This document shows, one piece after another, positions 10,910 to 22,680 of a stretch of 64,000 bases of DNA; the stretch's first letter is position 1, and each line of letters begins with the position of its first letter. A program made the translations under genes and the position numbers. The notes beneath the pieces were generated by a model. It was not told the DNA's origin and ran no database searches. It saw only the letters and a program-made list of their open reading frames with translations. Source of the stretch: Thinopyrum elongatum (Eukaryota > Streptophyta > Magnoliopsida > Poales > Poaceae); the NCBI GenBank assembly GCA_011799875.1, contig CM022302.1, positions 523,418,228-523,482,227 of the forward strand, in the 5' to 3' direction.

Positions 10910-11773
10910 ATGTTCCTAGAGAAAACTAAGTTGAAAGATGTTAGTAGCAATGATGCGGATTGGGTCCATGATCTGAGGATTATCCTCATTGCTGCACAGA
11001 AGAATTATGTCCTTGATGCACCACTAGGTGACAGATCTATTGCAGGAGCAGTTGCAGACGTTATGAACATTTGACAAGCTCGGTATGATGACTACTTGAT
11101 AGTTTAGTGCACCATGCTTTACGGCTTAGAACCGGGAATTCAAAAACGTTTTGAACGCCACGGAGCATATAAGATGTTCCAAGATTTGAAATTGGTATTT
11201 CAGACTCATGCCCGTGTCGAGAGGTGTGAGACCTCTGACAAGTACTTTGCCTATAAGATGGAGGAGAATAGCTCAGCAAGTGAGCATATGCTCAGAATGT
11301 CTGGGTACTACAATCACTTGAATCAAGTGGGAGTTAATCTTCCAGATAAGATAATGATTGACAGAGTTCTCTACTCACTATCCCCAAGTTACTAGAACTT
11401 CGTGACGAACTATAATATGCAAGGGATGATGAAAACGATTCCCAAGCTCTTTGCGATGTTGAAATCGGTGAAGGTAGAAATCAAGAAATAGCATCAAGTG
11501 TTGATGGTTGACAAGACCACTAGTTTCAAGAAAAAGGGCAAGGGAAAGAAAGGGAACTTCAAGAAGAATAGCAAACAAGTTGCCACTCCCGTGAAGAAAC
11601 CCAAAGCTAAACCTAGGCCTGAAACTGAGTGCTTCTACTGCAAAGGAAATGGTCACTGGATGCGGAACTGCCCCAAACATTTGGCGGATAAGAAGGATGG
11701 CAATGTGAACAAAGGTATATTGGATATACAGATTATTGATGTATACTTTACTAGTGTTCATAGTAACCCCTAG
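10910..11773 (+). pseudogene. Copia element 1 gag, interrupted
   Basis: The capsid/nucleocapsid protein would coat the element RNA in virus-like particles. The frame starts ATG at 10910 (MFLEKTKLK). In-frame stops are TGA 11072-11074, TAG 11105-11107 (after DDYLIV) and TAG after SLSPSY near 11395. The C-terminal part (11498-11773) has a lysine-rich tract and an intact CCHC zinc knuckle CFYCKGNGHWMRNC at about 11630-11671. The TAG after DDYLIV and the TAG after SPSY recur in copia elements 2 and 3, so they predate these insertions. The TGA also occurs in element 3 but not in element 2. Confidence 0.85.
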
Positions 11774-13050
11774 GTATTTGATACCGGTTCAGTTGCCAAG
11801 ATTAGTAACTCGAAACAGGAGTTACAAAATGAACAGAGACTAGTTGAGGGCAAAGTGACGATGTGTGTTGGAAGAGATTCCAAGGTTGATAAGATCACCA
11901 TCGCATACTCCCTCTACCTTCGGGATTAGTGTTGAACCTAAATGTTATTTGGTGTTTGCGTTGAGCATGAATATGATTGGATCATGTTTATTGCAATACG
12001 GTTATTCATTTAAGTCAGAGAATAATTGTTGTTCTGTTTATATGAATAAAACCTTCTATGGTCATACACTCAATATAAATGGTTTATTGAATCTCGATAG
12101 TGGTGATACACATATTCATAATATTGATGCCAAAAGATGCAAAGTTGATAATGATAGTGCAACATATTGTGGCACTGCCGTTTAGGTCATATTGGTGTAA
12201 AGCGCATGAAGAAACTCCATACAGATGGACTTTTGGAATCATTTGATTATGAATGATTTGATGCTTGCGAACCATGCCTCATGGGCAAGATGACTAAAAC
12301 TCCATTCTTCGGAACAATGGAGCGAGCTACTGACTTATTGGAAATAATACATACTGATGTATGCGGTCCAATGAGTGTTGAGGCTCGCGGCGGGTATCCT
12401 TATTTTCTGACCTTCACAGATGATTTGAGCAGATATGGGTATATCTACTTAATGAAACACAAGTCTGAAACATTTGAAAAGTTCAAAGAATTTCAGAGTG
12501 AAGTGGAAAATCATCGTAACAAGAAAATAAAGTTTCTACGATCTGATCGCGGAGGCGAATATTTGAGTTACGAGTTTGGTTTTCATTTAAAACAATGTGG
12601 AATAGTTTCACAACTCACGCCACCTAGAACACCACAGCGTAATGTTGTGTCCGAACATTGTAACCATACTTTATTGGATATGGTATGATCTATGATGTCT
12701 CTTACCGATTTACCACTATCGTTTTGGGGTTATGCATTAGAGACAGCTGCATTCACGTTAAATAGGGCACCATCTAAATCCGTTGAGACGACACCGTATG
12801 AACTGTGGTTTGGCAAGAAACCTAAGCTGTCGTTTCTTAAAGTTTGGGGTTGCGATGCTTATGTGAAAAAACTTCAGCCTGATAAGCTCGAACCCAAATC
12901 GGAGAAGTGTGTCTTCATAGGATACCCAAAGGAAACTGTTGGGTACTCCTTCTATCACAGATCTGACGGCAAGATCTTTCTTGCTAAGAATGGATCCTTT
13001 CTAGAGAAGGAGATTCTCTCGAAAGAAGTGAGTGGGAGGAAAGTAGAACT
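11774..13050 (+). pseudogene. Copia element 1 protease and integrase, broken
   Basis: The protease active site is recognisable as VFDTGSVAK (DTG at 11780-11788), directly after a TAG. The integrase follows: the zinc-binding segment HCRLGHIGVKRMKKLH near 12175-12220 is reached through a 1-nt deletion (ATATTGTGGCAC, where element 2 has ATATTTGTGGCAC). The core keeps D in HTDVCGP (about 12352), D in RSDRGGEY (about 12547) and E in SEHCN (about 12653). A TGA at 12686-12688 splits the core from the C-terminal domain (12692 on, KVWGCDAYVKKLQPDKLEP). Both activities are lost as a single polyprotein. Confidence 0.85.
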
Positions 13051-13269
13051 TGATGAGGTAATTGTACCTTCTCTTGAATTGGAAAATAGTTCATCACAGA
13101 AATCAGTTCCAGTGATGCCTACACCAATTAGTGAGGAAGCTAATGATGATGATCATGAAACTTCAGATCAAGTTACTACAGAACCTCGTAGGTTAGCCAG
13201 AGTACGTTCCGCACCAGATTGGTACGGTAATCCTATTCTGGAAGTCATGTTACTAGACCATGACGAACC

Positions 13270-14097
13270 TACGAACTATGAGGAAGCGATGATGAACCCA
13301 GATTCCGCGAAATGGCTTGAGGCCATGAAATCTCAGATGGGATCCATGTATGAGAACAAAGTATGGACTTTGGTTGACTTGCCCGATGATCGGCAAGCCA
13401 TTGAGAATAAATGGATCTTCAAGAGGAAGACAGACGCTGATAGTAGTGTTTCTATCTACAAAGCTCGAATTGTCGCAAAAGGTTTTCGACAAGTTCAAGG
13501 TGTTGACTACAATGAGATTTTCTCACTCGTATCGATGCTTAAGAATGTCCGAATCATGTTAGCAATTGCCGCATTTTATGAAATCTGGCAAATGGATGTC
13601 AAAACTGTATTTCTTTAATGGATTTATTAAAGAAGAAGTTGTATATGATGCAACCAGAAGGTTTTGTCAATCCTAAAGCTGCTAACAAAGTGTGCAAGCT
13701 CCAGCGATCCATCTATGGAATGGTGCAAGCATCTCGGAGTTGGAATATACGCTTTGATAAGTTGATCAAAGCATATAGTTTTATACAGACTTGCGGTGAA
13801 GCCTGTATTTACAAGAAAATGAGTGGGAGCACTACAGTCTTTCTGATAAGTATATGTGAATGACATATTGTTGATCGGAAATGATGTAGAATTTTTTCTG
13901 GAAAGCATAAAGGAGTGTTTGAAAGGAGTTTTTCAAAGAAAGACCTCGGTGAAGCTGCTTACAGATTGGGCATCAAGATCTATAGAGATAGATCAAGACG
14001 CTTGATAAGACTTTCGATGAGTACATGCCTTGATAAGATTTTGAAGGAGTTCAAAATGGACCAGTCAAAGAAAGAGTTCTTGCCTGAGTTGTAAGGT
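13270..14097 (+). pseudogene. Copia element 1 reverse transcriptase, broken
   Basis: RT would copy element RNA into DNA. The N-terminal half reads through 13618 (WIFKRKTDADSS..., YKARIVAKGFRQVQGVDYNE), where a frameshift follows DVKTVFL. The frame resumes at 13618 (LYMMQPEGFV, KLQRSIYGMVQASRSWN) and is lost again just before the catalytic motif. The motif is also mutated: 13851-13864 encodes YVND where copia elements 2 and 3 have YVDD. This copy cannot make active RT. Confidence 0.85.
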
Positions 14098-14560
14098 ATG
14101 AAGTTGAGTAAGACTCAAAACCCGACCACGGCAGAAGATATAGAGAGAATGAAAGTCATTCCCTATGCCTCAGCCATAGGTTCTATAAAGTATGCCATGC
14201 TGTATAACAAACCTGTTGTGTACCTTGCCATGAGTTTGGCAAAGGGGTATGATAGTAATGCAGAAGTGGATCATTGGACAGCGGTCAATGTTATCCTTAG
14301 TTACCTAAGAGGACTAAGGAAATATTTCTCGGTTATGGAGGTGATAAAGAGTTCGTCATAAAGAGTTGCGTCGATGCAAGCTTTAACACCGATCTGGATG
14401 ACTCTAAGTCACAATCTGGATACATATTGAAACTGGGAGCAATTAGCTAGAGTAGCTCCATGCAGAGCATTGTAGACATAGAAAATTTGCAAAATACATA
14501 CGGCTCTGAATGTGGCAGACCCGTTGACTAAACTTCTCTCACAAGCAAAACATGATCACA
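14098..14560 (+). pseudogene. Copia element 1 RNase H remnant with internal truncation
   Basis: The connection and RNase H start (MKVIPYASAIGSIKYAML) is followed by one acidic residue of the active site in VDAS (about 14370), then by GAIS-stop-SSS with TAG at 14448-14450. Only 59 nt later comes the C-terminal NVADPLTK segment (14509 on). A full copia RNase H needs roughly a hundred codons between these points, carrying the catalytic Glu and further Asp residues, and these are absent. The same TAG and spacing occur in copia elements 2 and 3. Confidence 0.8.
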
Positions 14561-14568
14561 CCTTAGTA

Positions 14569-14732
14569 CTCTTTGGGTGTTAATCACATAGCAATGTGAA
14601 CTAGATTATTGACTCTAGTAAACCCTTTGGGTGTTAGTCACATGGCGATGTGAACTGATCACATAAAGATGTGAACTATTGGTGTTAAATCACATGACGA
14701 TGTGAACTAGATTATTGACTCTAGTGCAAGTG
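14569..14732 (+). repeat. Array of short hairpins before the PPT, copia element 1
   Basis: Four near-palindromes of the form TCACATNNNNATGTGA lie in tandem-like units with ATTATTGACTCTAG spacers, ending at the polypurine tract. Copia element 2 has five such hairpins and element 3 has four, so the copy number varies. Confidence 0.75.
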
Positions 14733-14738
14733 GGAGAC
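14728..14738 (+). other. Polypurine tract of copia element 1
   Basis: AAGTGGGAGAC directly precedes the 3' LTR, the position for plus-strand priming. Confidence 0.8.
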
Positions 14739-16503
14739 TGAAGTAAATATGCCCTAGAGGCAATAACAAAGTTGTTATTTATATTTCCTTATATCATGAT
14801 AAATGTTTACTATTCATGCTAGAATTGTATTAACCGGAAATTTGATACATGTGTGAATACATAGACAAAACATTGTGTCCCTAGTATGCCTCTACTAGAC
14901 TAGCTCGTTGATCAAAGATGGTTATGGTTTCCTAACCATGGACATGAGTTGTCATTTGATAACGGGATCACATCATTAGGAGAATGATGTGATGGACAAG
15001 ACCCATCCGTTAGCTTAGCATAAATGATCGTTCAGTTTTATTCCTATTGCTTTCTTCATGTCAAATACATATTCCTCCGACTATGAGATTATGCAACTCC
15101 CGGATACCGGAGGAATGCCTTGTGTGCTATCAAACGTCACAACGTAACTGGGTGATTATAAAGATGCTCTACAGGTATCTCCGAAGATGTTTGTTGGGTT
15201 GGCATAGATCGAGATTATGATTTGTCACTCTGAATATCAGAGAGGTATCTCTGGGCCCTCTCGGTAATGCACATCATAAGAAGCCTTGCAAGCAAAGTGA
15301 CTAATGAGTTAGTTGCAGGATGATGTATTACGGAACGAGTAAAGAGACTTGCCAGTAACGAGATTGAACTAGGTATGAAGATACCGACGATCGAATCTCG
15401 GGCAAGTAACATACCGATGGACAAAGGGAATAATGTATGTTGTCATAACGGTTCGACCGATAAAGATCTTCGTAGAATATGTGGGAGCCAATATGAGCAT
15501 TTAGGTTCCGCTATTGTTTATTGACCGGAGAGGTGTCTTGGTCATGTCTACATAGTTCTCGAACCCGTAGGGTCCGCACGCTTAACGTTCGATGACGATA
15601 TTGTATTATATGAGTTATGTGATTTGGTGACCGAATGTTGTTCGGAGTCCCGGATGAGATCACGGACATGACAAGGAGTCTCGGAATGGTCGAGAGGTAA
15701 ATATTTATATATGGGAAGTCATATTTTGGGTTCCGGAAAAAAGTGTAGTTTTTTCGGTATTGTACCGGGAAGCTTCCAGAAGGTTCCGAAGGATTCCGGA
15801 AGTCCACAAGTGGGTCCACCACATCCCAAGGGCTGGCATGGGCTAAGGGGAGGTGCCTTGGCCTTATTGGGCTAGGCACACTAAGTCCTTAAAAGCCATG
15901 TGGCTAGGGAAGGCAAAAAGGGAAGGAGTCCTAGTAGGAATAGGATTGGACTAGGAGTCCTAGTAGGAATAGGATTGGACTAGGAGTCCAAGTCCACGTG
16001 TTTACTATTCATGGTTACTGTTCACATGGCACTATTCGTTCTACTCCAAGCCCCTACACATATATAAATAGAGGGGAGGGGGAGCCCCAAAGAGACACAA
16101 CATCAATTGTTAGCCGTGTGCGGCGCCCCCCTCCACAGTTTACACCCCGGTCATATTCTCGCGATGCTTAGGCAAAGCCCTGCGCGGATCACATCACCAT
16201 CACCGTCACCATGCCGTCGTGATGACGGAACTCATCTACTACCTCGACACCTTGCTGGATCAAGAAGGCGAGGGACGTCATCGAGCTGAACGTGTGCAGA
16301 ACTCGGAGGTGCCGTACGTTCGGTGCTTGATCGGTTGGATCGCGAAGACGTTCGACTACATCAACCGCGTTAAGCTAACACTTCCGCTTTCGGTCTACGA
16401 GGGTACGTGGACACACTCTCCCCCTCTCGTTGCTATGCATCTCCTAGATAGATCTTGCATGAGCGTAGAAATTTTTTGAAATTGCATGCTACGTTCCCCA
16501 ACA
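14739..16503 (+). repeat. 3' LTR of copia element 1 (1,765 bp)
   Basis: It starts TGAAGTAAATATGCC and ends TTCCCCAACA. It differs from the 5' LTR by scattered substitutions and by one extra copy of a 29-bp unit (15925-15953 and 15954-15982). It is followed by duplication GATGT. Confidence 0.95.
15925..15982 (+). repeat. 29-bp tandem duplication in the 3' LTR
   Basis: Two adjacent copies start GGAGTCCTAGTAGGAATAGG at 15925 and 15954. The 5' LTR has a single copy, so the duplication arose after insertion or during the last reverse transcription. Confidence 0.85.
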
Positions 16504-16601
16504 GATGTAGCCTTTGCCATGTCCTGTTGTGTACTTCCTTACCACGTGCCTGCGCGCCGCCTAGCATGTCTAGCTTTTGAATTTACGCCATTATGCTGTC
16601 C

Positions 16602-18086
16602 TATCGTCCCACAAGGTTCCCTTAATAACCTTGTGGTACAGCCAGATCTTGAGAAAGCTGTTAAGATTGCGCAAGCTAAAGATGCTGAAATTGGTCTGAT
16701 GAAGAAAGAACTTCACCTTGAGAAGTACAGGGATTTCTCGATTGCTGAAGATGGAACCTTGTATTTCAGAGACCTCATTGTGGTACCTTGCTTCGAGCTT
16801 ATGACTGACAAAGTCATGAAGGAGGCCCATGATACACCGCTGTCCATCCATCCGGGTAGCACTAAGATGTATCGTGATCTTCGTCAAAGGTACTGGTGGT
16901 CTAAAATGAAGCAGGATATTGCTCGATATGTTGCTGAATGTGAGGTTTGCCGTCGTGTGAAGGCAGAACATCAGAAGCCTGCTGGAATTCTTCAACCACT
17001 TCCTATTCCTTTGTGGAAATGGGATAAGGTGCAAATGGATTTCATTATTGGTCTTCCCAAGTCACAAAAGGGTCACGATGCTATTCTTGTTGTCGTCGAC
17101 CAACTTTCCAAAGTTGCACACTTTCTACCTGTCAAGGAGAGTATCACTGCTAGTCAGTTAGCAGAGTTATACATCTCCAGAATTGTTTCACTCCATGGTA
17201 TTCCGAAGGACATCAGTTCAGATCGTGGCGGTCTATTCACTTCCAAGTTTGGGAAAGTTTTCAAGAAGCCATGGGAACTCATATTACCTGGAGTTCAGCT
17301 TATCACCCTCAATCCCAAGGCCAAGTTGAGTGAGTTAACCAAGTGCTTGAAGATATGCTTCGGGCTTGTGTTATATCCTTCGGTAAGAAGTGGGAAGAAT
17401 CTCTCCTGTATGCCGAATTCTCTTATAATAACAGCTATCAAGCCAGCTTAAAAATGCCCCTCTTCGAAGTGCTTTACGGACGTAAGTGTCGAACCCCTTT
17501 GAATTGGTCAGAAACTGGGGAACGACCACTCGTGGGACCGGACATTATCCAACACGCCGAAGAACAAGTCCGTATTGTCCGTGAAAATCTCAAGGCGGCT
17601 CAGGACCGCCAGAAGAGCAACTATGATCGCAAACGATGGGGCTTGACCTATCAACCAGGTGATCAAGCTTATCTTCGTGTCACTCCTATGAAGGGCACCT
17701 GTCGTTTCGGAATCAAGGGCAAGCTAGCTCCACGCTACATCTGTCCCTTTCGCATTGTTGCCAGACATGGACAGCTGGCATATAAATTGGAGTTGCCACC
17801 GTAATTCTCTCATATCCATGATGTCTTCCATGTGTCGCAACTTCGTAAATGCTTCAAGGAATCCCCTCACCGAGCAGTGGATCATGAAATGCTCGAATTG
17901 CAAGATGATCTTTCATATAAGGAGCATCCCATCCGCATCCTCGACGAAGCTGAATGTCGAACTCGTCAGAAGACAACCAAGTTCCTTAAAGTGCAGTGGT
18001 CGAATCACACTGAAGATGAAGCCGCTTGGGAACGCGAGGATCAACTTCGGGAAGAATATCCCGACCTCTTTCCTTCTACCTCCTAA
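16602..18086 (+). pseudogene. Tekay internal region 1 integrase and chromodomain remnant
   Basis: After the copia duplication, Tekay sequence resumes (16504-16601) and joins abruptly at 16601/16602 to the integrase region. Relative to internal region 2 this skips about 3.06 kb (23548-26603), removing gag, protease, RT and RNase H. The integrase zinc-binding region (YVAECEVCRRVK), D in QMDFIIGLP and D in SSDRGGLF remain. A 1-nt deletion follows (CCAAGTTTGGGAAAG), then a TGA right after the catalytic Glu region. The frame resumes at 17343, has a TAA at 17802-17804, and a chromodomain (SYKEHPIRILDEAE, KFLKVQWSNHTEDEAAWE) runs to the natural stop at 18084-18086. Confidence 0.88.
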
Positions 18087-18110
18087 ATTCTCGGGACGAG
18101 AATTTCTTTT

Positions 18111-18124
18111 AGAGGAGGAGAATT
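18111..18124 (+). other. Polypurine tract before Tekay LTR 2
   Basis: AGAGGAGGAGAATT abuts TGTAACACCC of LTR 2. The same tract abuts LTR 3 at 28114-28127. Confidence 0.85.
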
Positions 18125-21100
18125 TGTAACACCCGTGTGTAATAAGCACTGTGACACCCTGCTAATATTGCCAAGTCAATCCCATTTGCAGAGCTTTATC
18201 ATATTGGTTAAACAAAACAATTCAAATTTCTCTCTGGAAATCAACTCAAATTCAACGTGCAAAATAAATTTGCTCAAACCCTGTTGGAAAAATGTTCACC
18301 TTTTAGCAAATAATCAAAAACTATTTTCTGTTAAGGAACACAACATCATCATTATAGCAAAATGGTATTAGCAATTGAAACAGTGCCAAAAGGAGCATTC
18401 TAAATGCCGTATTCATTTTTGAAAATTCCAAAATGAATTCAAAACGCTCCAAGTTTTTGTGGCAGTGCCATCCATTGCCTAGTATTTAACTTGGCAATTC
18501 ACAAATTTTACAAAAGTCAAATGGGCTTACAAATAAAATGTAACAGAAAAGAATAAAAGAAAACAGAAAACTAAAAAGAAAAGAGGCACTGTGCACTGGG
18601 CCTAAGTGCACAGTGCCCCGATACAGCCCATCGGCCCAACTCCCCTCCTCTCTCTCTCCTGCGTGTCGTCGTGCCCGTGGGCAAGTGCACGTGCGCTGGC
18701 GAGGCATCGGACGAGGGGATAAGGCCCCGGCCTTGTCCATCCCCCCTGCCTCCTCCTCGTCATTCTTCCCCCTTCATCTTCGCCCCTCCTCGCTCGGATC
18801 TGACGCACCCGAGCGCCACCGCCGCCGCACCTCCGTTGACTCCGCAGCCACCGGCGTCCTCGCGAGCCACCATCGTGCCTGGAAGGAGCGTCGTGCTCGA
18901 CCACGTCGTCTGGCGCTGCCCGTTGAAGCCAGGGACCTCTGCACCGAGCCCCACAGCCTCGTGTTCTTCCTCGGATCACCGGCGCGCCTTCGATGAACCC
19001 CGCCATTCTGCTGCTACTAAACCGTCACGGGCCTACGTGAGTGCCGCACGGTGAGCCTCTCCGCCCCTTGCTGCTCCTCGTTGGCCCCCTAGCACCCCGT
19101 AGCTAGCCGTCTTCGTCGCCATGATCTGCCGTCCGCCATTGCCGGCGTTGAGCTTGGTACAGAGCTGCCCGAGCCACTCCGCCTTGTCCCACGTGCTCCT
19201 GGCGTCCGTAGAGATCCGCCTAGCCGTGTAACTCGCTCGGAAACGGCCCGGAGCCGCGAACCCGACCACACCCGTATACCACCGCCGTCTTCCCTCGACG
19301 CCGGCGACGTTTCCGGCTACGACAGGCCGCGCCACCACTCGCGTTAGATGTGGTGTGTCCTCCTCGTTCGAACGCACCTCGCCGCGCTCATTTTGGCTCG
19401 CTGTGGCCGAAATTCGACGAGCACCCGAGCCCTCCGCCGTGTTTTCAGGTCGCCGGCGGCGAGACGCCGGCCACCACCACGCTGGCTGGCCTAGGGCCAC
19501 CCCAGAGCCACTGATAGTGGGCCCCACTAGCCCCGTTGACTGGTTTGACCAGTCAACGCGCTGACATGGCGGCCCTGTGTCACTATCAAGCGGGCCCCAC
19601 CGCATAATTAGATTGATTAAACATTTTATACATAAAACTTAATTAGTTACGCTAATGAGTCTATGACAGGTGGGGCCTGTTTGTTAAACAACCCTGTTTA
19701 GTTTAGAATTCAACTCTGTTAACTAACAGAGGCTGACATGTGGGTCCCACTGGACCCACATGTCAGGTTTGACCTAGTTGGCTGACTGCTGATGTCAGCA
19801 TTGCATTATGCTGATGTCATATTTCCTTTTCTATTAAATTGAATAATTCCAGAAAATCATTTAAATCTTTGAAAATTGATAACTTTTAAACCGTAGCTCG
19901 GATTGTAAAACTTTGTACATGAAAGTTGCTCAGAACGACGAGACGAATCTGATCATGTTGTCTGTTTCCATGTCGGAACCCCCTACGTAGAAGAACTCGT
20001 AACTTTGAGCCCGATTCCGATAGATGAATTGTGCACACATACCGGTTAATAAATCCCATGTTAACTCTAAAATAGCTAAAATGACCTAGATGCATCTTTA
20101 GGCAACCCTGCACTGCATCCTAGGCATAGCATGCTCCGTGTTGCATTATTTGTCGTGTATTTATTTGTTTCCTCCCCCTCTTCTCTCTCGATAGACCCCA
20201 ACGCCGACGTAGCTCCTGAGACCGACGCAGCTCCGGAGTACGACTACGTCCCCGAACACACCGTTGACGACCTTGCCCTTTCCGCAGAGCAACCAGGCAA
20301 GCACCCCCTTTTTTGAACATGCCCATATCGCCTATTCTCTTCTCTCTTATGCTTGCATTAGAATTGCGGATGTTACTGTTATCCTATATCTGCTGCATAG
20401 CCTGTTTATTGTAACATGCTTTGTTACCTTCCTGCTTATCCTAAACTACTTAGTATAGGCTGGGTAGAGACCCATCAGAGACCCCCACTTTATCCCGACT
20501 GCCCCGCTGGATTATCAGAAGACCCGATCAACGGGATTGAAGACCAGGCCCCGGCACCGCACATCACTTCCCCCTTAGTTGCCGACACTACTGGGTTACT
20601 ATCGAGTGCCGAGGGTGATACCTCATCAGCACTTCTGATGATAACCTTGTAGGTTAGTTAATCGGTCGTGGTCAGCGAGGGTGATTCCTCCTACACCACC
20701 CCCGATAATGACGTCGTCGAGCAACTTCTCAAGTGTGGACCTCGAGGGTGATTCCTCCTTCGTTCACCTTGACGGTAACATCAGAGGGAATTCCATCGAG
20801 GGTGATTCCTCAGGGTTCCCCTTGGTGTTAGACACAGTTACTATGGTTACTATGACTTTACAGTGAACCATGATACTAAAGACGGGTCGGCCCTGAGGGG
20901 TACCCGTGCGAGCTTAATTGCGAGTTCTTTGGAATCGGGTGGACCTGGAGGGTGCCCGAGAGTTGAACACGAGGCGTGGCCGGGCATTCTTAGCCCTTGC
21001 CGCAAGTCCTCGAGACGGGGCGACGGGGTCACATCGATCGTGAGTCTCTGCTCGTTACCACGCGCTCCTAATCCACTAACGGTTTGGATATTTGATCCAA

Positions 21101-22287
21101 GGGGCCTCTGGCCTGTTAGCACTAACCATCACGTGGACATAGTATGGGCGTTCTGCGTCGTATACTTCAGCCGGAGCTTAATAGACGTCAGCAACTGAGC
21201 GGCACACGCTGGGTTGGACTAGGAACGCAACCGCACTTGTATAAGGGGTTGCTAGGTCTGCTCACCGGCGGTGCACGTAACATGCAGGAGTTCCCCGAGC
21301 GATGGCCCAAGATCCCTGGGGGCATAGGTTAGTCCGGCGTGCTGGCCTCTCTGTTAAGTATTCGGTCGGGTTGCGGCGTATTGTTTGGCCGAGGCCGGGC
21401 ATGACCCAGTAAAGTGTGTCCGGCCGGAGTTAAGCGAGCGTGGTGGGTAAGTTGGTGCACCCCTGCAGGGAAGAAAACATCTATCGATAGCCTATCCTAC
21501 GGTAACGGACACTCGGAGTTGTATCCCGATCGGTACAACTAGAACTTGAGATGATAACTGGATAGTATGGCTCTGGGATTGCTTTCTCGCAGGGAGTCGA
21601 GAAAGGATCTCTGGGCGAGGTTGATAACACTACTACTACTTTACATTATGCTACTCTGCACTCTTCTAATGCTGCAAGACCGCTGAAGATGTTGAAGATG
21701 CTAGTCTTTGATAGGACTAGGCCTTCCCTTCTATTCTGGCATTTCTGCAGCCCAGTCCACATATACAGCCTCCCTTTGATAATGTTGCATATGTAGTGTA
21801 GATCCTTGCTTGCTGAGTACTTCGGATGAGTACTCACGTTTGCTTTGCTTTCTTTTTCTCCCCATATCCAATTGGTGCATCCAGATGACGGTGCCCCTGA
21901 GTTAGCTACCCCCGCTGACGGCTACTATTACTACCCGCCCGGCGAGTACTACTACGAGGAACCGACCGACGACCAGGAGTAGGATCGGAGGGTCCTAGGC
22001 AGGAGGCCTACGCCTTTCGATCGTAGTATTTTATTTTGCCCCGCCTTTCTAAAGGCTTATCTCTATTTCTGTAATATATCTGTACCCAGATATCTGATGC
22101 TTCCGCAGACACTTGAATGCCATCGAGCTATGTATTCGAGCCCTCAAGGCCCTGGCTTGTATTATAAAGCTTGTATGACTTTATTTATGTTTTAGAGTTG
22201 TGTTGTGATATCTTCAAGTGAGTCCTTAGGCTTAATCGTGTGCTTTTGCGTGTATGGTTAGTGTACGATTAAACCGGGGTCGTCACA
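18125..22287 (+). repeat. Tekay LTR 2 (4,163 bp, middle LTR)
   Basis: It runs from TGTAACACCC to CGTCACA and has both a PPT on its left and a PBS on its right, so it serves as 3' LTR of internal region 1 and 5' LTR of internal region 2. It lacks about 30 bp near 18707 that LTR 1 and LTR 3 have, plus 8 bp near 19790. The TATA position reads CTATCGATAG (about 21480). The LTR-borne exon 2 is at 21885-21982 with an intact stop. Confidence 0.93.
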
Positions 22288-22290
22288 GGT

Positions 22291-22303
22291 TGGTATCAGA
22301 GCC
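22291..22303 (+). other. Primer binding site of Tekay internal region 2
   Basis: TGGTATCAGAGCC three bases after the LTR 2 end. Confidence 0.9.
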
Positions 22304-22680
22304 GACTGCCTTTAGGAATCCCCCTTCCCAATTCCTTGGCCGAAGTTGAGTCTATTTGTCAAAAAACTGATTTACTAACTTGGCTGTGTGGCTTACGGGC
22401 TCACGTCGCCAACTGGGTGGTATTAGGATCTTTTACTCCTCGACCTTTACTCTGGGACTCAGATCTCTCTTTTATTCAGGTTAAAAAAATTACTAACGCC
22501 AACACTTAGGATCTTGTTAACCCCATCCTCCTGGAGAGCTGGATATCTGTGCGATTTCCCTGTCATTGATCTGATTAGTTTGATAATCATTTTCCTTTCC
22601 ATTGTTTTGTTTAACCTTTCTCTCCGAGATTTGTTATATTTCTCATTATCATATGACAACCCTGATCTTCTTTATTTCAG

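Larger units (their letters stand above)
7898..16503 (+). mobile_element. Copia element 1 (Angela/WIS/BARE1-like), complete, 8,606 bp
   Basis: A Ty1-copia element nested in Tekay internal region 1. It has 5' LTR 7898-9634, PBS 9636-9648, gag from 10910, integrase, RT and an RNase H remnant in copia order, a polypurine tract at 14728-14738, 3' LTR 14739-16503 and 5-bp duplication GATGT. The LTR start TGAAGGAAATATGCCC and end CCCAACA match the Triticeae Angela/WIS type as I remember it. All coding domains carry stops or frameshifts. It shares several gag and RNase H lesions with the two other copia copies in this window. Confidence 0.93.

Noticed and set aside
14569..14732. CRISPR-like array of palindromic repeats
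   Set aside because: The units are short hairpins within a plant retrotransposon 3' region with near-identical spacers, not direct repeats with unique spacers.
17832..18086. Separate small gene after Tekay integrase
   Set aside because: It is the chromodomain and C-terminal end of pol, cut off only by the TAA at 17802-17804.
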